Source: Nansenia antarctica (lineage: Eukaryota > Chordata > Actinopteri > Argentiniformes > Microstomatidae). Taken from it: a DNA stretch of 64,000 nt. The notes beneath the pieces are model-generated. The model had not been told where the DNA came from and did not search any database. It worked only from the letters and a program-made list of their open reading frames with translations. The stretch is from positions 25,018,343-25,082,342 of the forward strand of contig OZ022351.1 of the NCBI GenBank assembly GCA_963989245.1, read 5' to 3'. Shown piece by piece: positions 45,491-57,574 of the stretch. The first letter of the stretch is position 1; each line of letters begins with the position of its first letter. The position numbers and the translations under genes are program-made.

Positions 45491-48400
45491 GGATTGCAAC
45501 ATTGGCACTAATCGAAACAAGTCTAGATAGGGTGCATGGCACATTGGCAAGGCATTGCAGAGGGGAGGGCAGAGGTGTTGGCAAACCCGGAGTGCAGACA
45601 TGACCGTGGCAGGTTAGCCTCTTCACTGGGGCTGTCCATATGGGATTGGCAGCCTGAGAGGGGCTGAATATGAGAGAGGGTGGCGTTCGAGAGAGGTGTT
45701 GGGGGGGATGAGTGTGTAGATGAACAGGCAGGGATATTCACAACTCACTGCCATGCTGCTGTGTCTGTACGGTCTGTATGCCAACACCAGGAGCAGGAGT
45801 GTTGCACTAGACAATTGTTGTCAACAATGAGTTAACTCCTTGGATTTTAATGAGGAAAAAGGAATTTCAATTTAATATATTTAATATTAAATCATATTAT
45901 TTTAGCTTCGAGTTTCGTACTTTTCCCGTCAATAATTTAATTTAAATTTAATTTAATTTTTTAATAAGTGACATTGTTGACATTGTTGACAAAAATGACA
46001 GAACGAAAGGAGAAAGGAAAGTAGGCGAACAAGCAAAGTAATGCCTGACCAATGGAAAATAGAAGAAACATTAGAGTGAGTGAAGCTATTTCCTTTTGGC
46101 CGGCATCCCCCATGCTGCACAGGTGGCTAATACTGGAGCTGCCGACGCCACTTGAAACGCTCCCTCTTCAGACACTACCATAGAACACACTCTGGAAAAG
46201 AGGCTGTAGCCCCACCACCAGACCAGGGATTACAGTGGAAGGGCCTTGCATAATTCTCATGAATATGTAAAGCCTACTGTATGTTGCTAAAAAAGAAGAA
46301 AAAATAAAAAGCAAGAGGGCATAAGGCTCCTTTACAAAAGATGAGACGAGTGTTGATTTATGAATGGAATAGTCCTACAGTACAGTATCAATAAATGCCA
46401 TGCTTCGTTGGAGAAATACAGTATGTCCTCTCACAGGGTTCGATCTCCTCTCCCGGGCTGGAAAAGGTATTCTTTTTGATGAATATCGTTATTAAAGTAA
46501 ACCTTTATGCATCATGGATGTAGGTAGGTGTGCAATCCAATGTTGAATGAAAAAAAAATACAATACATATTTCGCACATTTCACTCTGGAGTGCAAACGT
46601 GGAATCCTTCAAGTAACAACATTCCTTTCTGAAGCTCTTTTTGTTGGCCGCTCTTCTGCAGCAGTATTTCTCAGATGCTAACCGCCACAAAGGGAAGAGG
46701 CTCCCCACTCTACAATAGGCTATTGCATGTGTGGGCGTGAGGAGTAGGAGGATAATTCACAGGCACTGTGTATGAGTGGGGCTGTGTTCGCCAGCCCGAA
46801 TGAGATGGGCAGGTTTACAGCATGCTGTCAGTCCATGATTTACCACTCTGTGTATGATACTGTACGTTATCCCTTTGTTGAAATTGCCAAGCCTGGGACC
46901 ACTGAAGCGTTAAATCCTCACAGTAAATTTGCAGTTGTTAAATGAGAGAGGGGGGGAAATGCCTCTAGCATAGAATGAATGTAGCATAGGAAGTCATTAC
47001 ACAGTGTTACTTAGCATCCATAGCAGGATCACATGCATTGCTCTACTGGAATTAAAATAGAAACTCTGAAACTGATTAATATACGAGTTAATAATGCATT
47101 TACACATGAGCAGCGATTGCTAGCCATCTATTTAGCCCATACAGGAAGTAGATGCATAGATTTCGTCGGCAACCTATGAACTCTGGGTCGTCGAAACTCA
47201 TTCATGAATGTTTATTGACTTCCCAGATTGAAAGGGACCTAATTATCAATTGTAATCCATGTTTTTATGAACCCTTGACCTCAAATTACCCATAGTGCAA
47301 TTACTCATACCACAAATTCATTTAGTTGTGCAATCAATTAAGCCCAATCACCTTTAGGTGATAATCACACGCTTGGAGGAAGTAAATGTATTTCCCTTTT
47401 CTGTTTTGAGTTAACATATTACCTTGCCCCCACTGTCTGTATTTATTGAATGTATTCATCGCGACTGCTGAGCATTTAAATGGTTTCCTGCCTGTAATGG
47501 AATGTGCTAAATGCATCATTCTAGAATGACATTGGTTCCTATTGAAAGGAGTTCACATCATTTACACCTGAATGGGACTATGGCCGGACAATTATCCAGT
47601 CCTGATGAGTTGCTTTTGAAACACGATGGTTACCTTTGATCAAGGATTTGTTTTATCATTCCCAAGAGGGTTGTTGCAAACAAACAGACATAAGCGCATA
47701 ATTAATCATCAGAGGTAATAAGTTGGTTATGCTAATACTGTTACACATGTATTTGATTAAGTGTAGTTATGCCTCATTGATTAACATGTATTTGTTGTGA
47801 CTGACGGTCTATGTCTTCAGTCCACATAGTAATAGTAATCTATTAACTTGATATCTAAACTGGCTTAGAGAGGATGACTGGAGATCCAGTGAACCAGTGA
47901 TGTAAGCTGTTAAATGTGATGGAAAAAGCTTCTTGTTTTATGCCTTATTGGGGAGACCAACCAAACTGCTCAAGTCCTCTTAGGATACTGATGTGGGGGT
48001 GAGTGGGGGTGTCCTAAGATTACTCTTCAAGACAGGATAGAGAAGACATACTATGTATGATAGATTCCATTATCAAAAGTTTGAAGAACGTTCGAATTTC
48101 TTGTGACGACAGATCATTGTATTCCTCAGTAATTTCACTAGGTATTTGCAGATTTCTTTGCACGGCTATTCACAGACTCAAACGTATTATACCTCTAACA
48201 ATAGTAGGCTACGTTTAAAGTCTTATTTTTTTATGGTGATGATGGGTGGTTTTATTCAGCCTAGTTCACCAATCTGCCTCAAATGTCATTTTCGGGAAAA
48301 TGGAAGTTACATCATGACAGTTTGCTGCATAAATAGGAGCAGGAACAAAACTCAAAAAATGACAATTCCATAGCAAACACTAGCTAGAACACGCTTGAAA

Positions 48401-49423
48401 GAAAGGCACACAACTTCCATTCCGCACACATTCCTGCCGAACAGCCAATAGAGAGCCTTTGAAGGGGAAGTACAATGAGGGGAACAAAAGCTCTTTCTAC
48501 TGTAACCCTGAAGCTAGTTGCTAGGTCTAAACAATGACAGCCTGTCCTTGAGTTATAAATATATAATACACCTCAGGTGGTACCGGGAGACAGCAGGTTT
48601 TGATTGGCTTTTGTTATAAATCATTCATTACCGTTTATATCAATAATTAATATTCTGCCACGCCTGGAATCCTTTATGTAAATAATGTCACACGTCGGAA
48701 GGTTGTGATTGTAAACCTGCGAAGACAGCAGTTTCTTTTCTTTTTTTTTGCGTTTGGTCGTGAGCTAGGGTGCCACATTGGCTTTTCTTATTGTTCTATT
48801 TTTTCTCTCCTCTCCTTATATGCTTAAGTTGAATTTAAACATGGTTTAACACAACTGTGTGATAAGTGTTGAATGATGCAATACTAAAAATGAAATGTTA
48901 CTCATTGTAGGGTTCATTTTTCATCCAGGGGTTGTTTTTTGAACCCCGGTTCCTGCTTAATTTCTACCTCTGATAAATGTGTCTTCTGCTAGTAATTACA
49001 TACAGTAAGCACAATGGTCAGGTTCACAAGCCAATTTCACACAGAAAACATATAACCTGACTTAGCAAGAAACATGCAAAATGAATCTCTCTGTATGCTA
49101 TGAAAGTCTGTGTTTCACAAACTGCAGGATGCCAACATAACTGGAGGCACTTGTCATGTTTCGAGATGGAAGTCACCATTATGATTGTTAGCGTAAATAT
49201 GACTGTAGTTAATGGTAAATACTGTACGCCCTGATGACTTTTACTAGCAGTCATAACAATAACACCTCTCCAGTTTAGACTCTTTTTTGGAGATAAATGT
49301 GAGTACCGGTATTATGATTGAGACTTTCATAGCATATGAGACTTCCGTTCTACTGGATTGGCTGTGAAACAACAAGGGTCCCCTCTTGAAACACACTCTG
49401 ACATGAACTGCGGAGTCTTCATT
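45491..49423. other. repeat-poor, AT-rich block
   Basis: Nearly 4 kb with no microsatellite, transposon end or convincing ORF. Several stretches (for example 47030-47800) contain homeodomain-type TAATTA/ATTAAT words and few homopolymers, as conserved non-coding elements often do. Conservation cannot be judged from one sequence. Confidence 0.3.
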
Positions 49424-49622
49424 GTAAAACATTTTACATCTTAACCATTTAGCAGACGCTTTTATCCAAAGCGACTTACAATTAGAGATTACAGGGACAG
49501 TCTCCCTGGAGTAGTTTAGGGGACGAAGTGCCTTACTCAAGGGCACACTAGTGGTGGTGTTCCCAGGTGGAATTTGAACGCATGACCTTCTGATCATCAG
49601 TCCAACTCACTATCCCCTACTA
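49424..49622 (-). mobile_element. tRNA-related SINE (V-SINE-like)
   Basis: Contains TTTAGCAGACGCTTTTATCC and AAAGCGACTTACA, the highly conserved segment of fish SINEs/repeats of this kind. Then come CTTACTCAAGGGCACACTAG and GGTGGAATTTGAACGCATGA, the last resembling a reversed tRNA B box. The tRNA-like head is thus at the right and the element reads on the minus strand. Confidence 0.65.
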
Positions 49623-52111
49623 CCCTTATGTCTCCATATTTGACCATGCTATTCCTATTGAAGACAGTAAAGACAAAACTAACTCATCCAAGAAAACCAC
49701 AGTGAGCTCTTGATTATGGTGTGTACTTGTGTAATTGTACCTTGTCTGTGTTCCCGAGAAGACTAGTGGGATTTGACAGTCACGTTCCAGCGGTACCGAC
49801 AAGGTCAGAGGTCACCTAAGACCTGTGTTTAGCATCCGTCAGGTAGCTGAGTGAAACACAGCGGCACTGATGCTAAAATCAATCATAGCTCATTAATGAC
49901 AGCCATTACCCTGCCATCAAAGGCTCCTGTAACATTACCATATGGCCTCTCCCTGTCGACCTGCCTGTCCGCCCAAGTGTCAAACGCACAGCCTGGAACA
50001 AGCTGGAGCAAGGGCAGGTGGCGTCTTTAGAGAAGCTCTGCGCTAGACGTGACTGTATCTAGTGTTTCCTTATGTTACACCACACCTGAGTACCAAAAAG
50101 GTTAAACAAAAAGTACCGTCTACTGCTGAAGTTAAAATATGAATGCAGTGACATATTTCGTTTAGGGGTGTAAGTGTGCGACTTGCCGAGTTGGGAGTCT
50201 TATCTTGGTTTTCTCGTGTGTATACTGAAACTGCACTTAGTAGTATTTCATGTTTTTGTCACTGACCACAAAGTGTTTCCCAGAGTTAGGTGCATGCTCG
50301 TTTCTCTCGGTCAACGTGAAAGCACTGTCAAAGCACTGTGTCACTTTCTGCCTGTTCAGTACCTCGGAGGTTGGACTGCAAAACCTTTGGACTTTGTTCA
50401 AACGACTTCAGGTTTTTTTTGTGTTTTCGGAACGCTTTTCACGGAAACCCAGAATCTGTGTGATTCATGTTTTGTGTTGACTGTTGTTTATCTTTCTAAG
50501 CTGTTTTTTTATCTCCCATCTTCCATCTCCTCTCACACCTCCCTGCGAACGCTACGACTTCGCTGATGGACAGGGCCTGGCACTCTCGTGTCCAATAAAG
50601 TGCTTCAGCGGGCGATAATACGTGCGAGAGGCGCATCCGAAGACTGCAGACGGGCACTTTTGTCATGTTAATGTGGCCGCGTATGACGCTTCGCAAATAG
50701 GATTTACTGTACGGGACCCTATGAAATGAAATTGCAGTCTCGTAAAATGTACTTTTAAAGAAATTGTGTGAGGGAATTTCTGGGCAGTAAATTAAACTCT
50801 CCTCCTGGCTGGGATGAGGTGGAGGAGTGTAGAAGGCCGGTGGATGGAGCTGACGCGCAGGAAGGTAATGGATCCTCTGATTCTACTCCTCGCCATTTTT
50901 GTTTTATTCTATTTTACTCCGTTTTTATGTGCCGAGGTGGTGGTATGAAAAGACGATTCAGAATCCGTGTTGGAAATTGAGTTCAAACACATCAGACACA
51001 TACAGTATATGTTTATATTGGATTTAGTTTACTGTACACATAATGTGAGTGTGCTTTTATGCATGCGTGTGTGCGTACGATAGAGGCAATTCTATATCCC
51101 CCCTGCTGTGCACTTAGGCTTACTTGGTCTGGCTGTGGAGGAAATGATGCTAAATGGGAAGTTGATTTAGAGCTAAACTCCTTCTCACTCATGTTGTATT
51201 TGGAACCAATTCTTAGGTGATTTTCCACACTGCAGGCTTACTGTGGTGAGAGAGGGAGGCGGGGGGGGGGCTCCGTTAGGCCACATTTATCCACTGAGCA
51301 CAGTGTTCTCTCTATGAAAGTACATTAAGAGGCTTGTAGTCTTCACACCCTCATCTGGCAGGAACACTTAGGGTGTCGGACCTACCTCACAACACCTTTA
51401 AGAGCTTTGCTTCATGAGTTCCCAAATTCCAGGGACTGTACGTATTTACCAGCTCTGGTATAATGGTTAGGACATACAGTATACTGTGTAGGGTGTGTAG
51501 CTGTGGTCAGATAGGGGGGAGATGAACTCCTATTCAGCTTGTGAATCAGGAAGTAGCGGTAGGTCCTATGTGATGTATTCCCCTCCACTCTCACCAGTTT
51601 AGAGTTTGAGTTTAAGTTCCACACAACTACCCGGCTTGACCCTAACATTCTGTACTTCGAGTGATCTGCACTTACGACTATCTCACTCTCTATACTCGGC
51701 ATTCATTTTATGTCCTGAAAAATGTCACCAACTCAATTAAGAGAGAAATCTAAAAAAGAAAAAAGAGATGAAACTGGCATTTCTGTTTTCAAAGGAATCG
51801 CAAAGGCTACCAGCTTTAAATACCATCTATTCAAATAAAGTTTGAATTGCCAAACCTATCATTTTCGTCTCATTATCAAACACTTCAAGTAATCTTAACT
51901 TTTTAAACCCCTCTTAGAAGTCTTTTTTTTTTTTTTTTTAGGGGGAGGGGGGCACATGACAAGGCAAAACGCCCAAAATACAGTCGGCTACATCTGATAA
52001 AGCCCTTGGACTCCGCCATCGTTTCTGAACCAGGAAGCGTCATATGTCTGGGTATGTTTCCTCTACATGTGTCGTGTGTTCTACAGTACACGCGTTGTCT
52101 TATGACATTTC
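49623..52111. other. unannotated non-coding stretch
   Basis: A 130-codon ORF at 50174-50566 shows no domain. A poly-G run lies near 51260 and a T18 run near 51926. Nothing else supported. Confidence 0.4.
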
Positions 52112-52358
52112 GTGAGCTTAGAATGATAAGGTTCTATCTCCGTTTAGGGCAGTTCAGAGATATTGAGCGTCAAAGTTTTTACATTCCATTATGTTTTGTG
52201 AGATGGAACCTTTGTATTTTATTAATTACTAACTCAAAAATGTCAACATTTAAAAAAATAACACCACACAGGCATTAATAAACACCTAATGGATCAGATG
52301 ATATAAAAAACTCAATTTTGACAAAAATGGAGATAGAACCTTATAATTCTAACGTCAC
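52112..52358 (+). mobile_element. GTGAGCTTAG TIR element, copy B
   Basis: 247 bp, same ends and interior as copy A, with few substitutions (for example GATGGAACC for GATTGAATC). Flanks TATGACATTT and AGTTGGTG show no clear target duplication. Confidence 0.9.
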
Positions 52359-53462
52359 GAGTTGGTGTCGTCGCTACACTACCCTGAGACTGAAGTGTCT
52401 TCAGATCTTCAGATTAGAATCCACGCTAAAAATCCATCCTAATTCGTGAGCTTCATGCCCACCTCCCCTTGCTGCTACTGATGTTACAAAACCAAAAGCT
52501 CAATATACATTAGTTACCGTTGTTTGAAATATCTATTTTAGAATAATGTTTATGCACGGTTAAGTTTGGACAGCTGCGGGTAAAGCATCTACTTCGTTAC
52601 ATGTGAAATATGAGCTACCCAGCTGGCTGGCACACTGAACCATCTATGCTAGTTTTCACATACATTTGCAAACAAAAGCAGCTGCACTTTCACCCAGTCA
52701 CAAATAATTGGAGAATTATCCCTTTAACTGAGACTATGGTCAGTAGTCAAGGTGATATGCTACATTTTTCAGAACTGGATACTGTACGTGAAATATTTCT
52801 ATAAATAATATCACTTTCTGCCCAAGTTTCGTTCTCTTATAAATGAATGAAAATGTCAGTTACTCTTCTCTGGTTCTCACTTCTCAATAAGGTTCTGGGT
52901 GATGGCACACTTGAGATATTGTTTCATATTCCTCTGTCTTCAAAAAAAAGTTAGCTTACTCTGCATGTTACCCTCTTTAGAGCCTGCATCACAGCATGAT
53001 TGTTTGCAAATCTCCCTCCCTCCCTCCCTCCTTCCATCTCTCTCTCTCTCTCCCTCTCCCCATATATCACTCTCTCTCCTCGCCACTATGTTACCACCTT
53101 TCCCTCACTCTCTCCCTCTTTGCTCTCTCTACTTTCCTCTCTCACTGTTTCTCTCTGCTCTTGCTACTCTCCTCCCCACTCTCTCGTCTACCATTTCACG
53201 CATCATTTCTCTGTTTAATTGCAGCTGGCTGAAACTCCTCCATATTCCCCTGCAGCGCAGCACTCCCCCTGCCTTCTGCTGCAGCCTAGCACTATTCAAT
53301 TAGCCTACTCTAGACCCGACTAGGAGGACTATGGCCGCGCCTGTTCGGGCTCTCAATCACGGGACCACCATGCCAGGGCAAGACCAACCGCTAGCCCCTG
53401 ATATCAGGTGACATGGCTCTGTCAAACCAACTCAGTATTGTATCGACAATAAAAGCCCTCTC
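52359..53462. other. non-coding stretch with CT-rich patch
   Basis: Pyrimidine-rich (CCCT)n/(CT)n mixed sequence at about 53012-53180. No gene recognised. Confidence 0.45.
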
Positions 53463-53711
53463 GTGAGCTTAGAATGATAAGGTTCTATCTCCGTCTAGGG
53501 CAGTTCAGAGATATTGAGCGTCAATGTTTTTACATTCCATTATGTTTTGTGAGATGGAACCTTTGTCTTTTATTAATTACTAACTCAAAAATGTCAACAT
53601 TTAAAAAAGTAACACCACACAGGCATTAATAAACACCTAATGGATCAGATTATGTAAAAAAACTACATTTTGACCAAAAATTGAGATAGAACCTTATAAT
53701 TCTAACGTCAC
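53463..53711 (+). mobile_element. GTGAGCTTAG TIR element, copy C
   Basis: 249 bp, same orientation as the other copies. The flanks CCTCT|C and G|CTCTG leave a possible 4-bp CTCT duplication. Confidence 0.9.
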
Positions 53712-53738
53712 GCTCTGTCAAGACCTCTTGGATTTGTT

Positions 53739-53775
<37 letters not shown>

Positions 53776-54684
53776 TGTGTGTGTGTGGTCAGTAAAAGTA
53801 TGTTCATAAAGAATCATGGACACCGCAAACAAGTGACTTGTCAAAGTAGAGCACGTTTAGACAGAGTGTTAAACCTGATACTATTGCAGTCAAAAAGTGA
53901 TGGTGTTCCATTGTTGCTTGATGTCCATAGCTGTGCCAATTGAGCACAAGTGGCTTTTATGTCTTCATGGAGAGAGGTAGGGTTTTCAGTGAAGTCCTTA
54001 AAGGCTTAATGTTTGGTATTCCCAGACAAGACAGCTATTGAATCATTTAGTGCTTTTTCGAGAGCTTGCTTGAAAGCATCATTGTCTTTCTTCATATTAG
54101 TCTATTATGTTAGGTTGGCATTGAAGCCACTCGTAGGGTTTGTTTCCATAGAGATGTCACTCCGTCACCCGGGTGGTGGTGCTGGAATCCTACACAACGC
54201 ATGAATAATAATACGCTGACAGAGAGAAACTATTCTGTGGTGAGACGCATTCAACACTGATATATTTGGAATCCCAGCAATATTGTCTAAACGACACAAG
54301 ACTTGGGGAAGTTTGTCAAAATTAGATTCGGGAAGTGTGATGATTCTTAATTCCCGCTCAAGGCAGAGTAAAGTTATTTTTCTTTACAAAAGCTTTGGAC
54401 ATATCTACCATTATCACATTCCACCCAAAAAAATACCATTAACATTTTGATTTACCAGCACCATTAGAGAGGAATTGAGACTTTGCTTTGGAGGAATGAC
54501 AATTTTATAAGAATGTGACAAACAATCGGGGTAATTTGGATGATAAGAGAGGGAGAGAAGCTGCCTAGTGTTTTGGTTGTTGACGTCGGCTGCTTTTAAA
54601 AGTAACTATACTCCTGCCGACACTAAAGCAACGTTTAACATTTATCTTTCTGAAATTTGTCCCAACACAAACACACTCACACAA
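53712..54684. other. unannotated stretch with (GT)n
   Basis: GT microsatellite at 53741-53788. No gene or transposon recognised in the remainder. Confidence 0.5.
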
Positions 54685-54689
54685 ACACA

Positions 54690-54770
<81 letters not shown>

Positions 54771-54782
54771 ACACACACACAT
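54685..54782. repeat. (CA)n microsatellite
   Basis: About 80 bp of perfect CA dinucleotides plus a short interrupted tail. Confidence 0.95.
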
Positions 54783-55261
54783 ACACATCCTTTGCATCCA
54801 CACCCTTCCACCAAACGCGCACACACACTCTCCACAGAGATACCCTGAGTAATTATGGCTGTTAATGATTGCTGTGCCTCAGCAGTGCTCCAACCATTCA
54901 TTACAAGGGCTCCTTCAGCCCCCTACAGGGCCCGCGAGACTGCTTATCACACACCACACCACTTGATAGGCTTAATTCAACCCTATTAACCAACAAAAGT
55001 GTGTGCTGGATGCTCCGCTTGAGTTCAGAAGCCTTCCTATCCCCCAAAACTTTTATTTATTTATTTATTACGTTTCAATACCCTCAAGACATTATGGGCT
55101 TGGAGTTTCACATGGGGAGGGTTGATGAATATTTTTTTCTTTTTTTAAAAGAAAAAATATTTTAAATGTTAAGAAATGTAAACGTATTTATAGAACGTCT
55201 GAGGAATCAAGCAATAGGTGCAACCTCCTGATTTTGTAATTTCTTCATAAAATGTGTTTTT
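54783..55261. other. unannotated stretch next to Tc1 relic
   Basis: AT-rich with a (TTTA)n patch near 55052. No gene recognised. Confidence 0.4.
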
Positions 55262-56156
55262 CCTGTCATTACTTAAACATTTGAAATGTCAGAATAATAG
55301 TACAGAGAGTTATTTATTTCAGCTTTTATTTCTTTCATCACATTACCAGTGGGTCAGAAGTTTACATACACTTAGTTAGTGTTTGGTAGCATTGGCTTTA
55401 AATTGTTTAACTTGGGTCAAATGTTTCTGGTAGCCTTTCACAAGCTTCCCCCAATAAGTTGGTGGAGTTTTGGCCCATTCCTCCTGACAGAACTGCTGTA
55501 ACTGAGTCAGGCTTGTAGGCCTCCTTGCTCGCACACACTTTTTCACTTCTGCCCACAACTTTTGTAAAGGATTGAGGTCAGGGGTTTGTGATGGCCACTC
55601 GAATACCTTGACTTTTTTGTCCTTAAGGGGGTCATTGTCCATTTGGAAGATCCATTTGTAAAGAAGCTTTAACTTCCAGGCTGATGTCTTGAGATATTGC
55701 TTCAATATATCCACATCATTTTCCTTCCTCATGATGCCATCTATTTTGTGAAGTGCAGTGGTCCCTCCTGCAGCAAAGCACCCCCACAACATAATGCTGC
55801 CACCCCTGTGCTTTCCTCCAAACATAACAATGGTCATTATGGCCAAACAGTTACATTTCTGTTTTATCAGACCAGAGGACATTTCTCCAAAAAGTAAGAT
55901 CTTTGTCCCCATGTGCAGTTGCAAACTGTAGTCTAGCTTTTTTATGGCAGTTTTGGAGCAGTGGCTTCTTCCTTGCTGTGTGGCCTTTCAGGTTTGATAT
56001 AGGACTCGTTTTACTGTGGATATAGATAATTTTGTACCTGTTTCCTTCAGAATATTCACAAGGTCCGTTCTGAGATTGATTTGCACTCTTCGTACCACAA
56101 TACGTTCATCTCTAGGAAACAGAACGTGTCTCCTTCCAGAACGTTCCCTACGTCAC
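55262..56156 (-). mobile_element. Sleeping Beauty-type Tc1 element, truncated
   Basis: The left part has the inner direct repeat of this family: TATTTATTTCAGCTTTTATT, CACATTACCAGTGGGTCAGA and AGTTTACATACACTTAG. Transposase coding follows on the minus strand. Homology stops near 56156, at GAACGTTCCCTACGTCAC, before the N-terminal DNA-binding domain. The outer left repeat is degraded and the whole right end is missing, so the copy is immobile. Confidence 0.85.
55376..56148 (-). pseudogene. Tc1 transposase, C-terminal two-thirds
   Basis: An uninterrupted 182-codon part (55376-55924) contains GGSIMLWGCFAAGGTTALHK, FQMDNDPLKDKKVKVFEWPS and DLNPLQKLW; older coding sequence continues to about 56148. 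Tc1 transposases cut DNA at their terminal repeats with a DDE triad. Here the segment expected to hold the first Asp reads HMGTK, not SDETK. Residues between DNDP and EWPS are deleted, and the catalytic Glu of the NPIENLW-type motif is Gln. The N-terminal paired-like DNA-binding domain is absent. Catalytically dead. Confidence 0.85.
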
Positions 56157-56450
56157 ATTGTTAGCAGGCTCCCAAAACAAGATTAGCTTGCAAGCCAACT
56201 TCAATTTAAGATTTTCTTGGAAAACATCCTCAGACCACGGACTAGCCACAACTAGCCACTTTGTTATTTCATGATTATATTTGTGCTAATTGTTGTCATA
56301 ATGGAAGATGCTAGTTTAGCTTGTAACTATTGGTTTTAATGGTGATGAAGTAAACTTACCTTGTATTTCTTCATGTGAGACCACATTATTAGAATCAAGT
56401 GCACAAAAGTAAAAATCTTTGGCTCTTAAAATGCTTTGGCATTAGCATAT
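56157..56450. other. short foldback-MITE fragment and unknown DNA
   Basis: TTGTTAGCAGGCTCCCAAAA and CAAGATTAGCTTGC at 56158-56192 resemble the GTGAC foldback family interior (minus orientation). It abuts the truncated end of the Tc1 relic. The rest is unassigned. Confidence 0.4.
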
Positions 56451-56696
56451 GTGACAGCAGCTGGTGAAACGAGGAACAAGTCGGCAGCCGATTAAATGTT
56501 GTGACTTTTATTCTGAAAAATATAAATACATTTCAACATTGTTGAAAATCAATGACACACTCGCTAGTCAACTAACACAGCTTGTTTTGTGAGCCTGCTG
56601 ACAATGTGAAGTAGTGTTATAGTTAACTAGGTAGGAGATTACTCACCGAATCCATTGCATTGCCGACTTGTTCCCGGTTTCACCAGCTGCTGTCAC
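56451..56696 (+). mobile_element. GTGAC foldback MITE, copy 5
   Basis: 246 bp. The ends GTGACAGCAGCTGGTGAAAC and GTTTCACCAGCTGCTGTCAC are exact complements over 20 bp, then AGGAACAAGTCGGC pairs with GCCGACTTGTTCC with a mismatch. The interior matches copies 2-4 (ACACTCGCTAGTCAACTAAC). The right internal arm is deleted. Confidence 0.8.
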
Positions 56697-56924
56697 ATAA
56701 TGATGGCATAGTGGTCCAAAGTAAGCAAAATAGGCCGTCTTCACATCCTTTACCTTCATGGAAATAATATTTCCAAATCATGCCTCTCACCTCCTCCCAT
56801 CGCTGTCATCCATTTATACTGTACAATCATCTCCTTTCTCCTGACCTGTGTCGGGATCCTGTGTAGAGGTTTTCTTGTGTGAGACAGAGAAGGTCGATAA
56901 TGCCCATTCACCACATGGTGGGGA
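56697..56924. other. unannotated DNA before second gap
   Basis: No signal recognised. Confidence 0.4.
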
Positions 56925-57124
56925 NNNNNNNNNNNNNNNNNNNNNNNNNNNNNNNNNNNNNNNNNNNNNNNNNNNNNNNNNNNNNNNNNNNNNNNNNNNN
57001 NNNNNNNNNNNNNNNNNNNNNNNNNNNNNNNNNNNNNNNNNNNNNNNNNNNNNNNNNNNNNNNNNNNNNNNNNNNNNNNNNNNNNNNNNNNNNNNNNNNN
57101 NNNNNNNNNNNNNNNNNNNNNNNN
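56925..57124. other. assembly gap, 200 N
   Basis: Exactly 200 N, the same size as the gap at 13302. True length unknown. Confidence 0.99.
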
Positions 57125-57327
57125 CGACGTGACTGACGAAAATGATTTTTGTCGTCGTTTGTATACTTATATTATTTAAAAGTAACATGTAGTCGCCAAA
57201 ATAATATGGTCTGGTAGAAATTCTTCCTAATGCACGTCCAACGAACCCTGTGCTGTCTGAATTCAACCATGTTTTTGCCCCCGCAAAAAACCTCCCCCTC
57301 AGAAAACGAACTCGACACTGACCACTC

Positions 57328-57574
57328 GTGAGCTTAGAATTCTAAGAAGGTTCTATCTCCGTTTAGGGTAGTTCAGAGATAATGAGCGTCAAAGTTTTTA
57401 CATTCCATTATGTTTTATGAGATGGAACCTTTGTATTTTATTAATTACTAACTCAAAAATGTCAACATTTTAAAAATAACACCACACAGGCATTAATAAA
57501 CACCTAATGGATCAGATTATGTAAAAAACTACATTGACAAAAATGGAGATAGAACCTTATAATTCTAACGTCAC
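57328..57574 (+). mobile_element. GTGAGCTTAG TIR element, copy D
   Basis: 247 bp, with a small AATTCTAAGAAGG change near the left TIR. ACTGACCACT directly before CGTGAGC and ACTGACCGCT directly after GTCACG agree at 9 of 10 bases, a plausible long target-site duplication if the terminal C/G belongs to the element. Confidence 0.9.

Noticed and set aside
50174..50566. 130-codon plus-strand ORF
   Set aside because: No domain, and an overlapping ORF in another frame is equally open; likely chance.
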